Shown here: piece after piece, positions 1-7,800 of the stretch
Layout: each line of letters begins with the position of its first letter
How positions within the stretch are numbered: the stretch's first letter is position 1
Source of the DNA: Dissophora ornata
Taxonomy: Eukaryota; Mortierellomycota; Mortierellomycetes; Mortierellales; Mortierellaceae
Length of the DNA stretch: 11,788 nucleotides
NCBI GenBank assembly: GCA_025201705.1
Contig: MU617506.1
Span: 1 to 11,788, forward strand
Direction: 5' to 3'
Made by a program: the position numbers and the translations under genes
The notes under the pieces: generated by a model
The model's input: only the letters and a program-made list of their open reading frames with translations
Database searches by the model: none
Told to the model about the DNA's origin: nothing

Positions 1-31
1 GGGGGGAGCAAAAAAAAATGGGACACAGCTC

Positions 32-2108
32 TCAGGACCAATCGTCGTAACGACGCGAGTGCCATTGAGAAGCGTACGAATCGCCGTGCATGTCGGCCGG
101 GTCCGACTCTTCCTCGACCTCCTGCTTCGACTCTTCTGTCTTGCGCGACGACGGCTGTTGACGCTGCTGCTGCTGCTGTTGCGGGGTTTGTTTCTTTTGG
201 TTGTTGTTGTTGCTGTTATAGACGTCCTGCCGTGATCCGGCCGCGCTCTCTTGTCGGTACTGCAATGGCATCTGTGGCATCGGCGGCTGATCCTCTGGTG
301 GCATCGTGCCATTGTTCCATCCAGCACCAAAGAACGTCGACAACCGGCTTGAAAGCGACGTGTTCGATCCGCGACGGTTCAATTGCCTTGGCTCTGTTCG
401 CCTCTGCTGCTGCTGTTGACGCTGCTGATGATGCCGCCTATAACTTGAGGGCGTAAAGTTGGTAAAGTCGTCTTCTTCTCCATCGTCCTGGTTATCATCG
501 AGTGCTGAAGAAGACCGGAATTGTGAGGCAATTGGCGTGACAAACGCAGGCTTTGGTTGTTGGATCACCTGCTGCTGTTGCATACTTTCAGGGTGGACAG
601 TTTGACGACGTTTGATCTGCTTTCCACCCATCCCGATCTTCATATCAAATTCCTCTTCGGACATCATGTTCGTGCCTCCAACAATGGTCTCGCCCTGTGC
701 CCAGCCGTCGTCCTCACCCCACCACCACAATCCACGATCAATGGTTCCACAGACAATGACCACGGAAATAGGGATCCAGAGGAAAAAAACAACAACGTCG
801 AAAATAATCGCCACGTTGACACCTCGACACTGAGCTGCATAGCCCGTTTCTTTTGCAAATGTGCCGGTGAGACAGCTGGTCTTGGCACCATAATCCTTGT
901 TGCCGGCAAGGACCATCCAACTGAAGAAATTAAGGATTGTCAAGACGACAGAGATGAAGATGGTGGCAGTCTGGGTGGCGGGGTGGTTGATGATACGAGG
1001 CAAGAGGGCGCGTTGGCTTTGACGAGTTAAAAACGGGCAGAGCGACTGCCAGATAGCTGAAAGCGAAGTACTGACGGTAGCGACAAGGACTAGAATGTGT
1101 CATCATGAGAGCAGTAATAAGCAATGTGTGTGTGTGTGTTCAAGAGAGAAGGGATATGATCGATTAGCATCAATAACAACACGAGACGAAATTATTACAT
1201 ACATACGGGGACTTATGAAAACACGAGAGCCGCATTTTCGCTTATCCACCCTATCGTCGCACAACATGAAGGACGGATACGATAGCACGAATCCAGAGAG
1301 CAAAAAAAAAAAACACAATATTGGGATTCTTACAGAATGAATAAACTGGGGCCTTGAAGTGGACAGGATCGACTCTATTCCTAAATGACAAAAAAAAATC
1401 ACATCCATTGGGACAATGTTAGCAAATGGACGGATGTAGACCGAGGCTAGGACAAACCCGCGCGTTTTCATTTTAGGTCCGTCTTCATTTTATGCGCTGC
1501 TCCCTTCTATTCCGAAACCTCAAGCAGTGCGCACAAAAAGGCAGAGTACCCGAACAAAAGTACGCGAGCATGCGAGCATGCACTTTTTCAGAAATGGCTT
1601 ATTGCCCAGGCGCACTGGTCAACAACCCCCCCACAATGAAAACGACGGATAAAATAGACAAAAACGACGGGGAGCCGTACCAGAAGGCATATGCTGGCAT
1701 GAGAGACATCCACGACATGGAGCCAAACAAGGCCAAGAGTCCCCAGAGGAGCTGCAGTCGCTCGACAGTCGCCATACGCATCACGGCAAGTCGCATCCGC
1801 TTCCACCGCGTATGCTCCGTGAGCGATGTTGAGTATCCCGTTGAGGGGGAAACGCCTCGGGCAGGGTGGTGTGCGCTGTGCATGGTGCTCGTAGGACTGC
1901 CGGCCGAGGAGGGTGCAAAGGTGGTGTCGGTGGGCGTTGTCGCAGCCGCATTGTTGTAGTCGGCGGTATATATTTGAGACATATTGGAGTGGTTGAAGGA
2001 TGACGGGGAGTAGGGGCTGGTCGGCGAAGCAGAACGCGGACTGTCTCCGACGTGGATATTTCGCCCAGAGTGTGAGTGGTGAGAGGAGTAGGCGGAGTAG
2101 GACGACAT
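32..2108 (-). CDS. MARVEL-like polytopic membrane protein, multi-exon
   Basis: This spliced gene encodes a membrane protein with cytosolic tails at both ends; its function is unknown. The first ATG (2106-2108) follows an in-frame stop and opens a Ser/Tyr/His-rich segment of about 110 residues. Hydrophobic helices follow at about 118-137 (LQLLWGLLALFGSMSW) and 147-163. The 3' exon (from 1089 to the TGA at 32-34) adds a hydrophobic stretch around VATVSTSLSAIW, then helices ATIFISVVLTILNFFSW and VNVAIIFDVVVFFLWIP. The loop between those last two holds two cysteines, as in MARVEL-type tetraspans. The C-terminal 240 residues are hydrophilic with two Gln runs. In the simplest model exon 1 is 2108-1616 and joins 1089-32 in phase (donor GTGCGC, acceptor TTCTAG), giving 516 aa. 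A better-looking extra exon at 1380-1334 may be included, which would need a different exon 1 donor. The 5' and 3' parts are secure; the middle is not. The family call rests on topology only. Confidence 0.72.
1090..1615 (-). other. Intron interval of the tetraspan-like gene
   Basis: Non-coding interval of 526 bp between the two secure exon blocks; it is either one long intron or two introns of about 245 bp around the candidate exon at 1334-1380. It carries a GT/CA dinucleotide run at 1125-1139 and A-runs on the plus strand near 1302 and 1389 (T-runs in the transcript). The 3' acceptor TTCTAG lies at 1095-1090. A GCTAATC branch-like motif lies about 75 nt before it. Confidence 0.55.
1334..1380 (-). 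other. Candidate 47-nt internal exon of the tetraspan-like gene
   Basis: On the minus strand this segment is preceded by a CTAAC branch-like site, a run of nine T and CATTTAG, and followed by GTAAGA. These are better splice signals than those at the outer ends of the 526-bp interval. Read in the phase that joins the 3' exon it gives NRVDPVHFKAPVYSF, continuing into FLVATVSTSLSAIW with natural-looking codons. That phase requires exon 1 to end at 1627 or 1624, using weak GTTGTT or GTTGAC donors. If exon 1 instead uses the GTGCGC donor at 1615, this exon shifts frame. Inclusion is therefore plausible but unresolved. Confidence 0.4.
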
Positions 2109-2204
2109 CTCTTTGTTCGGTATACTGAGATTCAACCTGGAGAACAGAGGTGCAGCTCAAGAGAGTGCTGTCGACAGGCAGTGAATGGGGCTATTGTCGA
2201 GAAG

Positions 2205-2260
2205 CAGTGGCGGGGGGTGAGGGGCTGGGCTGGTGCAGGGGTGCAGGGAAGGGAGGGGGT
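2205..2260 (+). other. G-run cluster with G-quadruplex potential
   Basis: The plus strand carries repeated G-runs. The stretch at 2238-2259 (GGGG-TGCA-GGG-AA-GGG-A-GGGGG) satisfies the simple rule of four runs of three or more G with loops of 1-7 nt. A second run of six G and one of four G lie at 2212-2224. The cluster is about 100-150 bp upstream of the tetraspan-like ATG, on its template strand. Folding is inferred from the pattern only. Confidence 0.55.
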
Positions 2261-2330
2261 CGTAATGGCAGGATGAGGGCGCGTTGGGCGAGTGCGGGTA
2301 GGGTGATGGGGCGGAGGAGGGGAGGAGGGA

Positions 2331-2428
2331 GGGAAGCGGAGGGAAGCGGAGGGAGTGATGGAGGGAGTGATGGAGGGAGTGATGGAGGGAGTGATGGAGG
2401 GAAGGATGGAGGGCGGGATGGAGGGATG
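2331..2428. repeat. 12-bp minisatellite, GGGAGTGATGGA unit
   Basis: Four exact head-to-tail copies of GGGAGTGATGGA run from 2351 to 2398. Two diverged copies follow (GGGAAGGATGGA at 2399, GGGCGGGATGGA at 2411), then a truncated unit. Two copies of the 10-bp relative GGGAAGCGGA (2331-2350) come first. All frames stay open through the array, which explains the spurious long ORFs on both strands. Confidence 0.92.
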
Positions 2429-3203
2429 ACCAACAACGATCGAGGAGCGCAAGGAAGAGAGAGAGGATAGGTGGTGGATGCTCAGATATCGCTCTCGCTG
2501 GATGTCTCGCACTCTTTGCCGACGCAGACACACACACACACGCACTCGACCTCTCCCTCTTTCCAGAGACAAACGTTAGTCTATCCGTGGCATTTGCAGA
2601 AACTAAAACCATGTCATGTATGAATAGGGGAGCATGCTATCCATGCACCGACGCATGCTTATTATATTTTTGGCACCTCTGCTGCACCCGTTTGTTTGTC
2701 TTTTGTTGTGATGCTCCATCTCTTTCCCGGGCTCTCACCGTGAATTACTCTGTCGTGATACATTATTATTGAGGCGTGTTTTTTCTAGTCTCCTCGCTTT
2801 GTGTAATATTACTTGCACACCCTTCCCCATTCCGGACTTCGGGGCCTCCCCCCTTTCTTCGCTTCCTGTCAAGCAAGTGCTTGTAGCACCAATGGTACGA
2901 TTCTGCTTCCTGGCCTCTTCGTGGGAAAACATGTATCTTGCATCGTACCTGCTTTTCTTTTTTTTCTTTCTTCTCTTTCTTCTCTTTCTTTCATTGCATA
3001 ATTCGTCATCTTTACACCTTCAATTTAAGGACACTCAATCAACCAAAGGAAAGCCAGGGGTCACCCTTTCTTAGTCTGAGTTCCTGGGTAAGATAATAAA
3101 AAAGGTTTACTGTTCATTGGTTCCCTGCTGCGTTTCTCTTCCAAAAGTCAGCACACTAGCACAGTTCTCATACGCCTAGCGTCCTTCACTATGTCTGCGG
3201 GCT

Positions 3204-4655
3204 CTAGCAGCTTCCTGTTGCCTTTGTGTTCAGAATAAGTCCAACAATCAATCCATACAGTCCCAGCACTTCTGCGAAAATAAGCACCAACACCATGGCC
3301 ACAAAGAGTCTTGGCTGGTAAGCATATCCTCGCACACACTAACCGCGATGACAAAAGATTGTGAGCGCGAGCATCTAAGACAGTTCCATGCCCCATATAT
3401 CAAAACTGTGTACACGTGCGTGTACAACATTCAGAGCAGGGGCGCCGCTGAGCAAAAGTGCCACTAAATAATATTATGGCGGCACTTCAACTACAGCACT
3501 TACACGCCCACAAAGATGAGGACTTCCGTCGCGTTACTTACCACATCGCCTACGATGCCAATGGCATATCCTGCGGCCAGCCCTGTCAGTCCGACGCAGA
3601 GACCTGCCCCCAGATGGACGAATCCACTATCAATATCACCATCAGCAGCGACAAATCAATGCGTTTGTTGATTAGCAACCCTCTACTTGACATGTCCGTT
3701 CCGGTCTTTGCATTCTCCCATTCATAGTGTGGTGAGAAACTAGTCACTTACGCGAATAACGAGTAACCAGTGGCTGTCACTAAAATGCGATGCAAGACGT
3801 GGGTGAAAAGAGTCGCAAAACAGATAGAGCACAGTGAACAGTGTGAGTGGCTGCTATTTCCTTCTTGTGAGTGTCCATTCATAAACTTCCTGATCGCATC
3901 CACATATTTCGACACTTGTTCAAGTGCTCCAACATACATGATCCTGCAATCAAGACTGAGATGACTAGTCCGTAGACAGAGATGATACCAGCCATGACGA
4001 CGGGAATAAGTGCCTATCGAAATCCCCAGAGCCAAAACACATATAAGTTTTCAAAAAAGTCGATCCATGCAAATATGTGTCGTCCAAAAAGTGTTCAGTA
4101 AAAAAACATGAGGACCCATTTTCAGGTACCTTCATCATGAGCTCTGGACGGAAGGTTCCCATGCCTGCGATACCGATACCAGACTTGAATGTGCCGTATC
4201 CTGCTCCCATGCCTAGTTACAAGGTGCAAAACAAAATTATACGAACAGGGGGGAATGGGTCAGCCAGCTGAGCGTCGACTCAGGGGTTTATCCTGCTCTT
4301 ATTGGCGACCTATGAGGTGCAGTAGCCGCCTCTCTCTCTCTCTCTCTCCCTCTCTCTCGTTCTGTCTCTTCTCTGTCTCCCTTTCTAGTCGCTGTTCGAG
4401 AGCCGAGAAGAAGCTGTGGCGACACGTACTGCTGAACACCATCTATGAGGAGCAAATCGCAAATTTAATGAGCACATGTTAATGGAGTGTGGTCCCATGC
4501 ATCCTTAACATCTTTCAGTAGACTGAAGGCACGAATGCCAGGTTCTGTTGCAAAAGAGGGGGAAAATACGTTACAGCGCTGGCTACACCCATGAGGCCAA
4601 AGAATGGCGCAAAGGGAGGGCAAAAGTCGGAGGCGATGGGCGGTACAGTGGCCAT
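3204..4655 (-). CDS. VMA11: V-type proton ATPase proteolipid subunit c' (Vma11-like)
   Basis: A proton-carrying membrane subunit of the V0 rotor ring of vacuolar and endosomal V-ATPase. Seven exons join in consistent phase: 4655-4575, 4442-4430, 4212-4130, 4013-3938, 3779-3752, 3626-3542 and 3338-3204. They total 501 nt and encode 166 aa, close to yeast Vma11 (164). Donors are GTAACG, GTACGT, GTACCT, GTATGT, GTAAGT and GTAAGT; all acceptors are TAG. The protein has four helices: FAPFFGLMG opens helix 1, LIPVVMAGI helix 2, [14 protein letters not shown] lies in helix 3 and FAEVLGLYG in helix 4. Glu145 in helix 4 falls at the same number as the essential glutamate of yeast Vma11. [14 protein letters not shown] and VLIAGSL favour c' over subunit c, which usually has GVGI and VLI/VC variants there. 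One oddity is Cys123, where this family normally has Gly in the DVGVR motif. I am sure of the family and fairly sure it is c' rather than c. Confidence 0.93.
4213..4429 (-). other. VMA11: VMA11 intron 2 with GA-rich repeat
   Basis: This 217-bp intron is the longest of six in the gene (others are 132, 116, 158, 125 and 203 bp). It follows the microexon. A CT dinucleotide tract on the plus strand (4330-4358, broken by CCC) puts a long GA-rich run in the pre-mRNA about 70 nt after the microexon donor. The acceptor is AACTAG. The donor GTACGT is close to consensus. Confidence 0.8.
4430..4442 (-). other. VMA11: 13-nt microexon of VMA11
   Basis: The sequence ATGGTGTTCAGCA lies between CTCCTCATAG and GTACGT on the minus strand. 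It encodes Met-Val-Phe-Ser plus the first base of a Ser codon. It supplies the helix 1 residues missing between GVASA (exon 1) and MGAGYG (exon 3), matching the place of MVLSC-like residues in Vma11 homologues, and it restores the reading phase (0 to 1). Without it the two flanking exons are out of frame. Confidence 0.85.
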
Positions 4656-4816
4656 TGGATATATAAAAAAAGGTCGATGCTATGGGGATTGTTGAAAACG
4701 AAGAAAGAGGTATTGTAATGGCGCGAGCTAGTGCATGCGTGCCCCCTTGCTGATCGCGCTTCACTACCCTGGTGACTGTTCACGAGAACCGACAGTGGAG
4801 CAGACACCCGCTGAAC

Positions 4817-4824
4817 TGACGTCA
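4817..4824. promoter_or_regulatory. CRE palindrome TGACGTCA
   Basis: A perfect eight-base CRE, the consensus site for ATF/CREB-class bZIP factors. It sits about 160 bp upstream of the VMA11 ATG, a sensible promoter distance, though a single 8-mer could occur by chance in a window this size with modest probability. Confidence 0.4.
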
Positions 4825-4859
4825 CTCACACGCGCCCCGTAATGGCGCGTCCCAAATCG

Positions 4860-4865
4860 TTTATT
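4860..4865 (-). terminator. Polyadenylation signal AATAAA for the 1594-aa gene
   Basis: AATAAA on the minus strand, 11 nt after the TAG stop of the large ORF. It is the canonical hexamer; if used, the 3' UTR would be very short, which fits the small space before VMA11. Confidence 0.4.
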
Positions 4866-4876
4866 CTATCAAAAAA

Positions 4877-7800
4877 CTACGGGTGGAATTTGTATACGTT
4901 CTTCATATACCAGTTGCCGTTGAAGGCCTTGGTCTGGCCCACAATCATCGTCATCCTCTCGATCAACGGCTTCGGCTCTTTTTGCTTCTTTGCTGCTCGA
5001 TCATGTCTCTTTCGTCTTGAGAACCTGTCAGCAGTGGGTCCCTTCTTCAGTCGGGTCCGGCCAGTCCACTCGTCATACTCGTACAGATCATAAAAGTGAG
5101 GAGCCGCCGTCCGCTTAGGCTCACCATTCTTGCCCACCAAATAGTCATTGTCGTCATTGCTATCATCGCTATCGTGAGAGTCGTCATCGTCTGACTCCAC
5201 CGGCGATTCCGTCAACTCCACCCATGATTGCTCCTGAGTCTCCTCCTCCTCCTCTGCTCGACCTATTTGGCCTCTCTGCTGCTGGGCCAACCTCTTCTGT
5301 CTCAGCATCTCTGAGCGCACAGCCAGAGCCACTGCTCGAGCCTCGACCTCCTCCGTAACGGTCACTTTCAACGTGCCCATAAGACCCGAAACTCTCAGGA
5401 ATCGGTATCCCAGTCTCTCGACCGAGATCTGGCTATTGTATGATCCCTGTGAGGAGAGAGAGGACGAAGAAGACGACGCTGCGTCCGAAAACGTGCTAAA
5501 GGCGGACACATACGAAGATCTGACGCTGATCGCTGAGGAGAAGGCTGACTGCAATGGATGCTGCGAAATCTTGTTCATAGCGGATTTGGCGGCCACAGAG
5601 ACCACTTCGTCGCCTTCAAGCCGGCCAATCATCTGGAGACCAATCTTGTCGCGCCACCACCTCAATTCTGCGGGGTCTTCGATGACCGTCCACTGGACAA
5701 GCGCAGATCCATAGAACGATGCTCCGTTATCCAATTCCAGTTTCTGGAGACGCTGATGAACTGTCACGAAGAGATGCTGGAACTTGAGACCGGCTTGATT
5801 GCCATGTCGTTTGATGGAGGCATAAGGATTCAAGGAGGACGAAGAACTGGATGGCAAAGAAATAGGCGGTGCAGTCGGCACGGCTGTGGGTGAGGCGATA
5901 TTTGGCGTTGGAGGTGGAAGCGAGAAAGGCTCTGGCGGTGAATGAACATGGTTTGGTGGTAAAGGGAAAATCGAAGGCGATTCAGGGCGGGTGACATCGA
6001 CTGAAGAAGAGGATGGATGACCGAATACATTCCTATCTGTCAACGGAGTATTTAAGAGAGTGCTTGAAGCGATGGAAAGCGAAAGAGATTCCTCTGAAGC
6101 TGCGGCAGTAGCGTTTGGTACGCCCGTGGAAACAGTGAGCGACTTGGGCAAGTAATCCCTCGGGTTGTAAGGAGTGACGACGGGTCGCGGCGTTTTTGGC
6201 TGTGCCGTTCCTGTAGGTGTAGAAGGCGACTTGATTGCCGCCACCGCTTTGGATGCGAATCCAGGGATCGTGCGGGACTTCTTCTTTGTACTGAAATAGT
6301 CCGAGCTGTCAGCATTACCCGTTGGTGTTGGTGTGGGATTGACGGGTGAAGTAACGGAGCTTTTTGAGGAGCTAGCTGTTTGCACGTCGTGTCCAGTTGC
6401 TTGGCTCGCGTCCTTGCCGTGTCCGCCGTTTCCTCCTGCGGATTGAGACGAGTTATAAAAGCTAGGAGTGGCCACTGCAATCGACCGTTGAAGCAACAGC
6501 TTTGCTCCAAGTGTGAAACTACTAGCAGACTTTGCCAGCACCTTGTACTCAGGATAGGTCAAAAGTGTATGTCTGCCCAGTCGTGTCACAAACACTCGTC
6601 GACCGCCGGTAGATCCTGAAGATGAAGCCGTACTTTTACTCGCTGAGCTACCGCTGCGACGGGTTGGGCGATCAGATCCACTGGTGGTCGAGACAGTACC
6701 TGAGTTGGTGCGTCGACCATTAGGTGGATGAGGCAGAGTCGTAGAGCGCAACGGCGAGATGGTGTCGCTGCCTTTCGCATCCAAGTCTGGCTGTCGGTGG
6801 GGCGCCAAGGGATCCATAAAAGTATACTTCTTGGACGCCTCCACGAAATGCAGCTCATTGTCTCCCATAACATCAAACTTGAACTTGAGTCCGTTTCGGC
6901 TGTAGATGTGTAGCTGGCTGACGGCCTGCTTTTTGAAATGTAGTGCTGACGGCCCTTCTGTAGCCTCCGAGCCACGTCTCTCGTTTTTAGTCTCATCCTG
7001 AGGACCGTGTTCAGTCCCGTTATTCCCTGCAGAGTGTGAAGATGCAACGCTTCCTTTTCGGGGTGCATTTGTTGACTGTCGTCTCTGGTTTGTCCTATAC
7101 CTCTTCTTGGAGACCAAATGCGTACCGTCCAATCGTCCTGTCGCGTAGACACCTCGTCTCTTCTCGATCAACCCTAGATCCATAGCATCCTTGTCTCTTG
7201 AGGTGTACTCGCTCTCACTGTCGGGATGGGAGGGCTTTTTCGATTGAGACTGCGAATGAGTCATCTGACGAGGTTGGCTCAACAAGCTGGTCCACTCATC
7301 CGAATCCTTCAAAGAGTCCACTGCGTCGATGACCTCCTGGAGCGACGAGTTCAAATTAGGCAGGCTAGTGTTGTTGTTTGCCATCGCCAATAACGCCTCC
7401 AGGTTCTCACTCTCCTCGTTATCGCCAGATGACTTTCGCTGTTTCTTGTGCTTTTGCAACAAGAGCTGTCGCTTCAGTTTCTGAGAAACCGAGACGGATT
7501 CAAGGGACTCGAGGAGGGAAGTTGGACTTGAACTGAGTGGTGATGATGACGGGGATGCGCTCAACTCTGCACCCAGCAACGATGAAGAAATCGCCAGCAG
7601 TGAAGACTCTTGTTTCTTGAATCTCTTGACCAGCTTGAATAAAAAGAACCCGTTGGGCCCGTCCTGCTCTAGATCCAAATGGAATTGCTCAAACACCTGC
7701 TCCTTTGTCAAAATTTGATGCGACTCGAGTCGTTGATGATGGATTCCGTCCTGATGCCACAGCCAAGGAACGTTTTTGCGGGGCTGGGGCTGGGGTTGAT

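Larger units (their letters stand above)
2109..3203. other. Intergenic region: upstream of the tetraspan-like gene, downstream of VMA11
   Basis: No credible gene is present. The part next to the tetraspan-like gene (2200-2430) is strongly G-rich on the plus strand (C-rich in the sense of that gene) and contains a minisatellite and clustered G-runs. An AC run lies at 2528-2541. A long pyrimidine tract on the plus strand spans about 2950-2992. Open frames here arise from the simple repeats and encode only low-complexity sequence such as GGSDGGSD. I saw no clear polyadenylation signal for VMA11 downstream of its stop at 3204. Confidence 0.7.
4656..4876. other. Short spacer: VMA11 promoter and 3' end of the 1594-aa gene
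   Basis: These 221 bp must hold both the 3' UTR of the upstream gene and the promoter of VMA11, both on the minus strand. A palindromic TGACGTCA lies at 4817-4824 and a TTTTTTTATATAT tract lies directly before the VMA11 ATG (too close to act as an ordinary TATA box for that start). No other gene is visible. Confidence 0.6.

Noticed and set aside
557..1030. Plus-strand frame of 157 codons
   Set aside because: It is antisense to the membrane-helix exon of the tetraspan-like gene, and its translation has no family features.
2331..2428. CRISPR-like array
   Set aside because: The 12-bp units are contiguous with no spacers, and the host is a eukaryote.
2150..2612. Frames on both strands across the minisatellite (GGSDGGSD, SITPSITPS, SLPPSLPP)
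   Set aside because: All are direct products of the simple repeat, differ by frame only, and lack any non-repetitive coding sequence or initiation context.
3458..3727. Plus-strand frame of 89 codons
   Set aside because: It overlaps antisense to VMA11 exon 6, whose sequence is clearly conserved on the minus strand.
4655..4668. TATATA next to the VMA11 start as a TATA box
   Set aside because: It lies within about 10 nt of the ATG, too near to position transcription for that start codon.
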